From positions 124,001 through 188,000 of the forward strand of contig NZ_FRCZ01000002.1 of the NCBI RefSeq assembly GCF_900143085.1: a stretch of 64,000 nucleotides of DNA. Direction: 5' to 3'. Both the position numbers and the translations under genes were made by a program. The DNA is from Gracilibacillus kekensis. Lineage in GTDB: Bacteria; Bacillota; Bacilli; Bacillales; Amphibacillaceae. Below, piece by piece: positions 8,128-15,938 of this stretch (position 1 is its first letter; each line of letters opens with the position of its first letter). Under the pieces are notes generated by a model. That model searched no databases, was not told the DNA's origin, and worked only from the letters and a program-made list of their open reading frames with translations.

Positions 8128-9330
8128 TTAAGCTTTTGACAAAAACTTTTTTAATTCATCCACTTTATCTGTATTTTCCCAAGAGAAGTTGGTGTCAGTA
8201 CGACCAAAGTGACCGTATGCCGCTGTATTACGATAGATTGGTCTTCTTAAATCTAACATTTTTATAATTCCCGCTGGACGCAGATCAAAGTTGACTCTCA
8301 CCGCGTTTACTAAATCTTCCTCTGAATATTTTCCAGTACCGAACGTATTAATAGAAATGGAAACAGGCTGAGCTACACCGATCGCATAGGCAAATTGCAC
8401 TTCACAAGCCTCTGCTAATTCAGCTGCTACAATGTTTTTTGCTACATAACGTGCGGCATATGCAGCAGATCGGTCTACTTTTGTAGCGTCTTTACCACTA
8501 AACGCACCGCCACCATGACGCGCGTATCCTCCGTACGTATCCACAATAATTTTACGTCCTGTTAGGCCAGCATCGCCTTGAGGCCCACCAATCACAAATC
8601 TTCCGGTTGGATTGATGAAATACTTTGTCTCCGCATCTAATAATTCAGTAGGAACCACAGGTTTAATTACATGCTCTTTTAGATCCTCTTGAATTTGTTC
8701 TAACGTAATATCTTGATGGTGTTGAGTAGAAATAACGATTGTATCGATTCGCACAGGCTTATCATTTTCATCATACTCTACAGTCACTTGAGTTTTACCA
8801 TCAGGGCGCAGGTATGCTAATGTTTTATTGTTTCTTACATCTGACAACTGTTTAGCTAGTTTATGCGCTAGACTAATCGGAAGTGGCATTAATTCTGGTG
8901 TTTCATTATTGGCATAGCCAAACATAAGTCCTTGATCGCCAGCTCCAATTGCTTCAATTTCATCATCTGTCATTTGTCCTTCTCTTGCTTCTAATGCTTC
9001 ATCCACACCACCTGCAATATCTGCTGATTGTTCATCGATGGCAGTTATTACACCGCATGTTTCTGCATCAAATCCATATTTAGCTCTCGTATAACCAATT
9101 TCTTTGATTGTATTTCTAACGATTTTTGGAATATCTACATATGTAGAAGTAGTGATTTCACCAGACACCAGTACTAATCCTGTTGTAACTGTTGTCTCAC
9201 AAGCAACTCTTGCATTAGGATCTTTTGATAATATTTCATCTAATATCGCATCAGAAATTTGATCACATATTTTATCAGGATGTCCTTCCGTAACAGATTC
9301 TGATGTAAATAAACGTCTATTTTTAGCCAT
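8128..9330 (-). CDS. metK: S-adenosylmethionine synthase
   Basis: A 400-residue methionine adenosyltransferase that makes SAM from methionine and ATP. All family signatures are visible: the N-terminal [20 protein letters not shown], the ATP-binding [12 protein letters not shown], and the glycine-rich [19 protein letters not shown] that carries phosphate-binding lysines. It has full length and the ATG is preceded by GGGAGG. The gene is separated from asnB by a terminator, and a 400-bp leader lies upstream. Bacillus metK genes are usually preceded by an S-box riboswitch, but I cannot find the S-box core here. Confidence 0.97.
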   Translation of the reverse strand: MAKNRRLFTSESVTEGHPDKICDQISDAILDEILSKDPNARVACETTVTTGLVLVSGEITTSTYVDIPKIVRNTIKEIGYTRAKYGFDAETCGVITAIDEQSADIAGGVDEALEAREGQMTDDEIEAIGAGDQGLMFGYANNETPELMPLPISLAHKLAKQLSDVRNNKTLAYLRPDGKTQVTVEYDENDKPVRIDTIVISTQHHQDITLEQIQEDLKEHVIKPVVPTELLDAETKYFINPTGRFVIGGPQGDAGLTGRKIIVDTYGGYARHGGGAFSGKDATKVDRSAAYAARYVAKNIVAAELAEACEVQFAYAIGVAQPVSISINTFGTGKYSEEDLVNAVRVNFDLRPAGIIKMLDLRRPIYRNTAAYGHFGRTDTNFSWENTDKVDELKKFLSKA

Positions 9331-9728
9331 GTTTTTAAAAATCCTCCCTCTTCGTTTCTATCAAGACTTTCCTCACTATCTTTTTTGATAGAAAACTGGA
9401 ATTCCTCTTTTTACGTCTATCTATCTTAGTGTTAAAAGTCTATATTTGTTTATATTTGTTTCATTTTCTACATGTTCCACTATACAACGTTTCGGACAAA
9501 AATGCACGGATCATTTTCACTTATTAATCCGATCTAAATACTATGGATTAATCGTAAATTTTATCGTATCGAATTGAGCCATGAAAGTCAACTTATTGAT
9601 ATTTGGAACACTTGGAATACTCTTCATATTTTAGTGAATATCGAGGTCTTCTTATACTATGTGTAATAGTACTTCGGAGAGCTACTCCAAACCCTTAAGT
9701 TATATGCTTTCATAATGCACAATAAAAT
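9331..9728 (-). promoter_or_regulatory. metK upstream region with two hairpins, no recognisable S-box
   Basis: No gene is visible. Nearest metK is a perfect 10-bp stem, TTTCTATCAA (9354-9363) with TTGATAGAAA (9384-9393). Farther up is an 8-bp stem, ATTAATCC (9523-9530) with GGATTAAT (9545-9552). The conserved SAM-I riboswitch segments were looked for on the minus strand and not seen. It is otherwise AT-rich. Confidence 0.45.
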
Positions 9729-9752
9729 ATAGCTAACCTTCAGATTAGCTAT
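9729..9752 (-). terminator. Terminator of ytkD
   Basis: The arms ATAGCTAA and TTAGCTAT pair around a short loop and overlap the ytkD stop. The minus strand continues with a T-rich tract. Confidence 0.7.
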
Positions 9753-10227
9753 ACGATAGTTCCTCGTTATTTTTGATATAATTTAAGCTATATGTTAATA
9801 CTTCATCCTTCATTATAAAACTGTAAGACCTATTAGTTTTTATATTCCTTGGTAATAGCTCTAATAAAACAGGTCCGTCTGTTTCATAATAATTATTTTT
9901 CTCCTGAAGTTTTTTTATGGTTGCGAAGTATATATTTTTTGCAAGTTGTTCTCTTTTGCCTGATACAAAATATTGTCCCAAATATTTAATTTGTTCTACC
10001 TCGCCTCCAGTCTCTTCTAATACTTCTCGAATTGCAGCTTGTTTTGGAGTTTCATTTTTTTCTACTTTTCCGCCGGGAAATTCTAGTCCTCGATTTTTAT
10101 GTTTGGTGAGTAGCCACTTTTGTTTGTATCTGCAAATTACCCAAACATGCTTTGGATCAGGATCAAATGGCTGACTATCAAAAGATAATTGTACTTTGTT
10201 ATTATAGTAATCATAAAAAGTTTTCAT
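9745..10227 (-). CDS. ytkD: NUDIX nucleoside triphosphatase YtkD
   Basis: A 160-residue NUDIX hydrolase. The NUDIX box is visible as GGKVEKNETPKQAAIREVLEE, residues about 51-71, with the REVLEETG metal-binding core. The flanking sequences DYYNNKVQLSFDSQPF and HVWVICRYKQKWLLT closely resemble B. subtilis YtkD, an antimutator that hydrolyses (oxidised) purine nucleoside triphosphates. Its start has AAAGGTAG upstream. It follows an exported hypothetical gene with only 22 nt between them, so the two may be cotranscribed, with ytkD second and the shared terminator at 9729. Confidence 0.9.
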   Translation of the reverse strand: MKTFYDYYNNKVQLSFDSQPFDPDPKHVWVICRYKQKWLLTKHKNRGLEFPGGKVEKNETPKQAAIREVLEETGGEVEQIKYLGQYFVSGKREQLAKNIYFATIKKLQEKNNYYETDGPVLLELLPRNIKTNRSYSFIMKDEVLTYSLNYIKNNEELSYS

Positions 10228-10249
10228 AATACTATACTACCTTTTATTT

Positions 10250-10813
10250 TTACTCATGGCTAATATTTACTATCTTCCATGTTTCATCAACTTTTTCGAA
10301 TGTGAGAACAATTGTATATTTACCATAAAGTGCATTTTCATTTGTTTGGGTGACTTCTATTTTTCTATCTTTTTGTTCCTTCTCATATTCAGCATCCTTT
10401 ACAAACCATGCTGGTGTTTCGGTTGGAACAATATATAGACCATCTTCTTTTTCTTGATAATAAAATTCAATGTACGGTTGTACTGCTTCTTTTTTTACGT
10501 ATGGTTCAAATGCTTGTATAAGTTCTTGTTTTGTATTAAATTTTTCTACTTTATAATGATCATCAATATCCTGTACTAATAATTCCATAAACTTATCAGT
10601 TAAAGCTACAATTTGCTCATGTGATAGGTCTGCTTCTTGTTGTGTCACCTGTTTAATATCATCAAAGTTCAATAACTTTTCTGTATTATTTTTACTTGCA
10701 TGTACTTTAGTTGTTTCTTGTGCCTGTGTTTGATCCATTTGTGGTTGACTAACCATCATAATTGCAAATAAAAAAAGGACTATAACTGTTGCCGTCGTGA
10801 TGATTTTTTTCAT
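10250..10813 (-). CDS. Hypothetical secreted or membrane-anchored protein
   Basis: A 187-residue protein with an N-terminal hydrophobic segment (residues 4-22) and a signal-peptidase-like QAQE around residues 30-33. The mature part is acidic and hydrophilic. The C-terminal half (about 130-185) looks like a small beta-rich domain ending KIVNISHE, of the kind found in NTF2-like exported proteins, but I do not recognise the family. AGGAGG lies at good spacing. It probably forms a two-gene unit with ytkD downstream. Confidence 0.6.
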   Translation of the reverse strand: MKKIITTATVIVLFLFAIMMVSQPQMDQTQAQETTKVHASKNNTEKLLNFDDIKQVTQQEADLSHEQIVALTDKFMELLVQDIDDHYKVEKFNTKQELIQAFEPYVKKEAVQPYIEFYYQEKEDGLYIVPTETPAWFVKDAEYEKEQKDRKIEVTQTNENALYGKYTIVLTFEKVDETWKIVNISHE

Positions 10814-10916
10814 GATTTTATACCTCCTATTGTCCCTTTATCTATCTATTCCTTTTTTATGTCTTCTTAAACACGTATTTATAAAATTAGACGTATTTTC
10901 CTATTCATTTGTTTCA

Positions 10917-11240
10917 TTATTCTTCATTTTTTTTCTGTCCAATATTAGCTTCCTCCATTGCTAACTTAGTTTCTGGACTAGCTAATTGATAGATCATTTG
11001 AAACGCATCTTGTAGGTCTCTATCGTATTCGTCATTGTCACGGTCGTCATGATATTGGACAAAAGGGATATGTGCTCGAATATAAGTACCGAAATCATCA
11101 TCATGTATTTCACTGAATTTTTCCCTCAATAAAAATACTTCCTCATCTGTCGCCTCAATCGTATATTCCGTATTTGTTCCATAAGGAATCTGAGAAATTT
11201 CCTGTGACGCTATATTTACATAGTATGTTCTCTTTTCCAT
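10917..11240 (-). CDS. Conserved hypothetical protein
   Basis: A 107-residue acidic cytosolic protein (MEKRTYYVNIASQEIS...). A segment TEYTIEATDEEVFLLREKF is followed by an Asp/His-rich stretch (YHDDRDNDEYDRD). The start is placed at the ATG preceded by GAGGTG seven bases upstream; a GTG two codons earlier is less well spaced. It resembles short conserved Bacillaceae proteins that are sometimes called hydrolase-related, but no catalytic motif is visible and the function is unknown. It is a single gene between the exported protein and a solo repeat. Confidence 0.6.
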   Translation of the reverse strand: MEKRTYYVNIASQEISQIPYGTNTEYTIEATDEEVFLLREKFSEIHDDDFGTYIRAHIPFVQYHDDRDNDEYDRDLQDAFQMIYQLASPETKLAMEEANIGQKKNEE

Positions 11241-11335
11241 GTTCACTCACCTCTTCACACATATTGTATGTAAAACAGATGGAAACATGCATCGTTATCC
11301 TTCCGATAAAAATCCCAACATTCCTTTGCCATGCG

Positions 11336-11586
11336 CATAAGAAGGACAATGCGACATAATCTGATGGTAATTTTGACATTATATATGAGTGTGGTATCCG
11401 CTCCGGCTTGCCCACTTCGCTTTCCAGGGGGCGCGTCTTCAGCTAACTTTTTAAGCGACCTTTGCTTAAAAAGTTAGCTGAAGAGAAAAACCCGCGGAAA
11501 GGGAAGCGGACAAGCTGGAGCGATTGCGAAGCACATATAATATCTCATAATTACCACCAAGGTTATGTCGCGTAATCCTTCTTATG
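11336..11586. repeat. Solo palindromic element, A–core–A' form
   Basis: The terminal inverted repeats begin CATAAGAAGGACAATGCGAC on the left; the right end in reverse reads CATAAGAAGGATTACGCGAC. The internal core has TCAGCTAACTTTTTAAGC and its inverted AAAAAGTTAGCTGAAG. It lacks the 59-nt block seen in other copies. The remaining gap of about 120 bp to the ABC gene holds only that gene's terminator. Confidence 0.85.
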
Positions 11587-11670
11587 TGCCGCTGTATTCA
11601 TTATTATTGCAGAGTTTTATAAGTTGTTTTATGCTATCGTGACAAGGGGTATGCTTTGCTCAAGTATACA

Positions 11671-11706
11671 AAAAACCCTGTATTCTTTATCGAATACAGG
11701 GTTTTT
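11671..11706 (-). terminator. Terminator of the siderophore ATPase
   Basis: AAAAACCCTGTATTC pairs perfectly with GAATACAGGGTTTTT, 15 bp, so it can act in both directions. Confidence 0.85.
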
Positions 11707-11707
11707 C

Positions 11708-12544
11708 TTAACTGCTTAATTGTTGTTGTTTTGACTCTTCTACGGCTTCTTTTATGAGACATCGACCTCTGCCGTGTGGGATACACATTGGGGTACCGAA
11801 CATTGGGTCATACATCACATCTGCCTTCATCTGGAAGACATCGTGGACAAGGCCACAGCTGATAATTTCTTCCGGTTTACCTTGTGCATATACTTTCTTA
11901 TCTTTAATGGCTACAATGTGATGCGCATAGCGACAAGCTAAATTCAAATCATGTAACACCATCACAATTGTGCTTCCACGTCGTTCGTTTAATTCAAAAA
12001 GTAAATCAAGGATTTCTATTTGATGTGTCATATCTAAATAGGTAGTCGGTTCGTCTAAAAGAATCGTGTCCGTTCCCTGTGCTAACGTCATCGCAATCCA
12101 TGCTCGCTGACGCTGACCACCTGATAAAGAATCAACCGCACGATCTTTTAACGCGGTCATATTTGTTGCATCCAATGCTTCATTAACAGCCTTTTCGTCA
12201 TCTGTAGACCACCGTTTAAACATTGTTTTATAGGGATGTCTACCTTGCTTTACTAAGTCTTCTACTGTTAAACCTTCTGGACTAATCGGACTTTGAGGCA
12301 AAATCGCTAATTGTTTAGCAACATCCTTTGTCGGAACCTTGGCAATATCTTCACCATTCAACACGACATCCCCTTGTTTTGGTTTCAATAAACGCGCTAA
12401 GGAACGTAACAATGTCGATTTCCCACAACCATTTCCACCAATAAATACCGTGATTTCACCTTTTGGAATAGTAATATCTAGATCATCTATAATTATCTCA
12501 TCGCCATAACCTAGCGTTAAGTCTTTCGTTACTAGTGTTTCCAT
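11708..12544 (-). CDS. Iron-siderophore ABC transporter ATP-binding protein (YusV-like)
   Basis: A 278-residue ABC ATPase of the FecE/FhuC group that energises siderophore uptake. Walker A GGNGCGKST lies at residues 36-44, the signature LSGGQRQR at about 140, and Walker B with LLLDEPTTYLD at about 160. The C-terminal CIPHGRGRCLI resembles B. subtilis YusV, the ATPase shared by several siderophore systems. Like YusV it stands alone without permease genes. The start is METLVTKD because AAGGGAG is well spaced to it, 14 codons inside the longest frame. A Fur-like site lies about 115 bp upstream. Confidence 0.85.
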   Translation of the reverse strand: METLVTKDLTLGYGDEIIIDDLDITIPKGEITVFIGGNGCGKSTLLRSLARLLKPKQGDVVLNGEDIAKVPTKDVAKQLAILPQSPISPEGLTVEDLVKQGRHPYKTMFKRWSTDDEKAVNEALDATNMTALKDRAVDSLSGGQRQRAWIAMTLAQGTDTILLDEPTTYLDMTHQIEILDLLFELNERRGSTIVMVLHDLNLACRYAHHIVAIKDKKVYAQGKPEEIISCGLVHDVFQMKADVMYDPMFGTPMCIPHGRGRCLIKEAVEESKQQQLSS

Positions 12545-12656
12545 TCGGAACATCTCCCTTATGTGCGCTATGTAAAAGCTGGGCATTTTTTATCTTTTAT
12601 TCGAACTATTTCTCTTCCTCTAGTTTATTAGCTTTCGTAAAGAAAGTCAATGAGTT

Positions 12657-12671
12657 TGATAATCCTTCTCA
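12657..12671 (-). promoter_or_regulatory. Candidate Fur box
   Basis: TGATAATCCTTCTCA matches the 7-1-7 Fur consensus (TGATAAT-N-ATTATCA) at 12 of 14 arm positions. It sits in the promoter region of the siderophore ATPase, where iron repression is expected. Confidence 0.55.
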
Positions 12672-12731
12672 TTTATTTACTATATTTTAACACTTTTCTT
12701 TTTTTGTTTTCTCGGCTATAATAAATACATA

Positions 12732-12745
12732 AGAACAAACGTTCG
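12732..12745 (+). promoter_or_regulatory. LexA/SOS box
   Basis: AGAACAAACGTTCG matches the bacillus LexA operator consensus CGAAC-N4-GTTCG with one mismatch. It lies 17 nt before the start of the Y-family polymerase gene. Confidence 0.8.
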
Positions 12746-12762
12746 TTAGAGAGGTTAAACTG

Positions 12763-14013
12763 ATGGATTATCGAACTTTTCCCAGACATAATGTACTTTG
12801 TATCGATATGCGTTCCTTTTATGCTAGCATCGAGTGTGTTAAACGTGGATTAAATCCAATGACATCCATGTTAGCGGTAGTTGGTGATAAAAATCGTTCA
12901 GGTAGTATTATTCTCGCTGCCTCTCCTGCACTAAAGCAGCGACATGGTGTTAAAAATGTAAGCAGATATTTCGAATTGCCGAATGATCCGGCGATTCATG
13001 TCGTAGAAGCTAAAATGGGAGACTATGTAAATGTATCTGTTGCCATTACACGCTTATTGCACCACTATGTACCAAAAGAAGCAATACACCCCTACTCTGT
13101 CGATGAAATGTGGATTACAGTCGATGGGTTAGAACCTTTATATGGAAATGCAGAACAAATAGCACAAATGATAAAAGAAGAAATATATGAGACCATGGGA
13201 TTGACTTGCGCAATTGGAATTGGAGACAATAAATTTTTAGCTAAAGTTGTAATGGATTTATATGCTAAAAAAACAGGTATTGCCACATGCCGCTATCAAG
13301 ATGTTGAACGATTATTATGGCCTGTCTCTATTGAAAAGATATGGGGAATTGGCCGGCGTTTAACGGTTCATTTAAATCGGATGGGAATTATTTATTTAGG
13401 ACAATTGGCGAATTACCGTCTAGACCGGCTAAAGAAACGTTTTGGTGTGATTGGTGAACAATTATATTGGCATGCATGGGGTGTGGACCTAAGTCCAGTA
13501 TATGATTCTTATGGCAAAAAAGAAGAACAAAAGGGATTCGGCCATGGCATTACCTTGTTAAGAGATTACACAGCTGAAGAGACATTAACGTGTATTCTTG
13601 ATTTAACGGAAGAAGTCTGTCGTCGAGCACGAGCCCACAAAAGAGCAGGGAGAACGATCCACCTGGGTATAGCTTACGCTGATCATAGTGGAGGATTTCA
13701 TCGCTCTTCTTCTCTCCATTTACCCACTAATGTAACGATGGATATTTATCGTGTATGTTTACAGTTATTTCATCAATTTTATAATCATCACAGTAAAATC
13801 AGGCGTGTATCGGTATCTTTAAACAATCTTTATGATGATGTGGAAACCCAATTAAATTTATTTGATGATCAACCAAAGAAAAAAGATGTCGGCTATGTAA
13901 TGGATGCTATTCGCACTAAATATGGTTCTACCTCTCTTTTACGTGCGAGTAGTTATACAGAAGCTGGGATCACAAGAGAAAGAAGTAAAAAAATCGGCGG
14001 ACATTACGCTTAA
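12763..14013 (+). CDS. Y-family DNA polymerase (UvrX/YqjW type), SOS lesion bypass
   Basis: A 416-residue translesion polymerase. Catalytic signatures are visible: LCIDMRSFYASIE near residue 12 (first metal-binding Asp, steric-gate region) and YSVDEMWI near residue 111 (second acidic pair). The HhH region is IWGIGRRLTVHLNRMGI, and a little-finger domain with an NLF-like clamp-binding end (ETQLNLFDDQ) lies near 370. The length equals that of B. subtilis UvrX; which paralogue it is cannot be decided here. A LexA box directly upstream supports DNA-damage induction. Confidence 0.9.
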   Translation: MDYRTFPRHNVLCIDMRSFYASIECVKRGLNPMTSMLAVVGDKNRSGSIILAASPALKQRHGVKNVSRYFELPNDPAIHVVEAKMGDYVNVSVAITRLLHHYVPKEAIHPYSVDEMWITVDGLEPLYGNAEQIAQMIKEEIYETMGLTCAIGIGDNKFLAKVVMDLYAKKTGIATCRYQDVERLLWPVSIEKIWGIGRRLTVHLNRMGIIYLGQLANYRLDRLKKRFGVIGEQLYWHAWGVDLSPVYDSYGKKEEQKGFGHGITLLRDYTAEETLTCILDLTEEVCRRARAHKRAGRTIHLGIAYADHSGGFHRSSSLHLPTNVTMDIYRVCLQLFHQFYNHHSKIRRVSVSLNNLYDDVETQLNLFDDQPKKKDVGYVMDAIRTKYGSTSLLRASSYTEAGITRERSKKIGGHYA

Positions 14014-14115
14014 AACGGGCAATTTTTCGACAATATTGAGATAAGGTTGACGTGAAAGACATTTGGAGCTAGACTGGAGCATAACATTCTCTCCGCTTCC
14101 AAAACGCACGATGCA

Positions 14116-14158
14116 ATTATATAGTGTTGCGCAATAGCAAGGAGCTACACTATATAAT
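14116..14158. repeat. Perfect 12-bp inverted repeat
   Basis: ATTATATAGTGT (14116-14127) pairs with ACACTATATAAT (14147-14158) around a 19-nt loop. Weaker pairing extends outward. It lies between the convergent polymerase gene and the next membrane gene. No T-run follows, so this is not an ordinary terminator. Confidence 0.6.
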
Positions 14159-14187
14159 GAATGATGTGTTATCGTCTTCTTGACCTC

Positions 14188-14553
14188 TTAAAAATAAATT
14201 AACTCAGGGAACCATACAAATATGAAACATATAATAAAACATGAACCTAAAACTATCATAGTGTACCTTTTTATCCTTTTATCGAGCGAATCAATATCAT
14301 ATCTAAATAAAATGGGTATGAAAGCCGTTCCTATAATAGAAGAAAGCAGGATACCAAAGCTTATAATTCCATATGTCATTCCTTCCCAACCGTTACTGGT
14401 AAACCACAAACCATAACCGGTAAAAAGTATCGCTAACAAAAAGACAATTATGGGTGGTATGAAAAGAAACTTTGATATATTAATTTTCACATAGCTATAG
14501 AAAAGAATATTTAACCCTAGAAAAAAACCGAATAGAATATAAATAAATAGCAT
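14188..14553 (-). CDS. Small membrane protein, possibly YesK-like
   Basis: A 121-residue protein with four predicted membrane segments (about residues 3-22, 31-50, 63-84, 98-118). A short loop motif NGWEGMTYG sits between segments two and three and is reminiscent of YesK-type membrane proteins. That is weak recognition. AAGGAGG is well placed before the ATG. The next upstream gene on this strand, of 81 residues, has an analogous GFEGAAY loop, so the two may be relatives. Confidence 0.5.
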   Translation of the reverse strand: MLFIYILFGFFLGLNILFYSYVKINISKFLFIPPIIVFLLAILFTGYGLWFTSNGWEGMTYGIISFGILLSSIIGTAFIPILFRYDIDSLDKRIKRYTMIVLGSCFIICFIFVWFPELIYF

Positions 14554-14663
14554 TCAAGTAACCTCCTTACGTTAATTATGTTACAAAATGACTCGTTTCT
14601 CTTTGATGAGAATGAGGAAACATTGGTACCAGTAGGGTGGAGTTACACCGTTAAATCAAGAAG

Positions 14664-14688
14664 AATCTCACTAAATGTGAGATTTTTT
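14664..14688 (+). terminator. Hairpin with T-run
   Basis: AATCTCAC-TAAAT-GTGAGATT is followed by TTTTT on the plus strand. No plus-strand gene clearly ends here. On the minus strand it lies just after the 81-residue membrane gene and may serve that gene with a weaker T-rich tail. Confidence 0.45.
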
Positions 14689-14709
14689 GATTGCAGAATG
14701 TATCTATTT

Positions 14710-14955
14710 TCAAATAGACTTAGCAAAAGAAACCATAGAAAAAAGTAATATTGTCACAGCTAAATAAATATATGCAGCACCTTCAAAACCTCTAACAACA
14801 TAAATAGCTACTACTATTAGAACTACACAAGCGATCAAACCAATCAATGCAGGAATTTTTGAAAAAGAAGCATGTGCATTCTTAAGCCATTTGGTTAAAA
14901 TTAACATGACACTGCCAATTCCAACCCCTATTGCAACTGGAACAAATACTAACAC
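14710..14955 (-). CDS. Small membrane protein, possibly YesK-like
   Basis: An 81-residue protein with three hydrophobic segments and a loop VRGFEGAAYIY. The start is GTG with AGGGGTGA about five bases upstream. Its resemblance to the neighbouring 121-residue protein is limited to topology and a G-[FW]-E-G motif. The function is unknown, and the distance to that neighbour (about 150 bp with a hairpin) suggests separate transcription. Confidence 0.5.
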   Translation of the reverse strand: MLVFVPVAIGVGIGSVMLILTKWLKNAHASFSKIPALIGLIACVVLIVVAIYVVRGFEGAAYIYLAVTILLFSMVSFAKSI

Positions 14956-15055
14956 GCAATCACCCCTGTTTTTAGTAACGTAACGATATTCTACTTTATG
15001 TTATTTACTAAACTACCACTTTTTCTATATATGTAAATAAAACTAAAACTCCTTT

Positions 15056-15553
15056 TCATAAAAAGAATTGCATCGCATAAAATTCACAGATTTGGTAGGT
15101 GTACACCAAAGAAACTATGAGCAGAAACGAACCCAATATCAACTGGATTTTATCCATTTTATTTTTGGTATATCTATATAGAAGCCCATACCACATCAAA
15201 AGCAACACAGAAGGTGTTCCCAAAAACATCCATGATGGAGCATCATTTATGGGGGCAGGGATCAAGGTTGTTAGAAATAGACTATATATTATCAAAATAC
15301 CAGAAAGGAATAAAATGGTAAAGGTCCAATTTTTAGCAGGGTGAATTAACTGTATTTTATCTGTATCCGATTTTAAACTTAGAAATCGCCAAGTGTAATC
15401 ACTAAGCCATAGCGTACTCAAAACAAAAGGAATCACTAATATAAACAGATTAATATTTCCAACGAATCCTACGCCAAATATTATAAAAAAAGACATGAAA
15501 GAAAGGACAATAAGTGCAACAAAATAACTTATGTGAAAATATTTCACCTTCAA
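15056..15553 (-). CDS. Hypothetical membrane protein
   Basis: A protein of about 165 residues with five hydrophobic segments and little soluble sequence. I do not recognise the family. An ATG three codons upstream abuts the AAAGGAGG ribosome site with no spacer, so the TTG that gives eight bases of spacing is the likelier start (MKVKYFHISYF). It is probably monocistronic. Confidence 0.5.
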   Translation of the reverse strand: MKVKYFHISYFVALIVLSFMSFFIIFGVGFVGNINLFILVIPFVLSTLWLSDYTWRFLSLKSDTDKIQLIHPAKNWTFTILFLSGILIIYSLFLTTLIPAPINDAPSWMFLGTPSVLLLMWYGLLYRYTKNKMDKIQLILGSFLLIVSLVYTYQICEFYAMQFFL

Positions 15554-15938
15554 AATATTCATCCTCCTTTTATGAAAGATGGGAAACGCACCTGTTAAAG
15601 GAGCTTCTGTTAGGGTTCATTATACTCCTAATACACAGATATTTTATCATAAAATAGAAATAGCAAAAGCTTTGAACGTCTATTTCTTTATAAGTGTCGT
15701 TCAAAAACTACCGTCTAACACCTTTACAATCTCATAACTTATGTCAGACTACGAAGATCATCGCACTAATTGCTGTCGTTGGCGCTATTTTAAACGCAAA
15801 AAAAATAGCCCCCTATTCTGACTAAATGGGTAAGGGCTATTTTCTGGTTTAAACTAGAATAGATAAGACAATTTCTTTTACTTGGCGACCTGATCGATTT
15901 CATGAAAAGAAAGAGTCATTCGCCAAGATTTTTATACC
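15554..15938. other. Intergenic region without a gene
   Basis: It holds the promoter zone of the preceding membrane gene and, near the men operon, the terminator at 15802-15843. No repeat of the palindromic family and no convincing small frame is visible. Confidence 0.5.
15802..15843 (-). terminator. Terminator of the men operon
   Basis: AAAATAGCCC pairs with GGGCTATTTT with a partly paired interior. On the minus strand it ends in eight T. It lies about 96 nt after menE. Confidence 0.75.
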
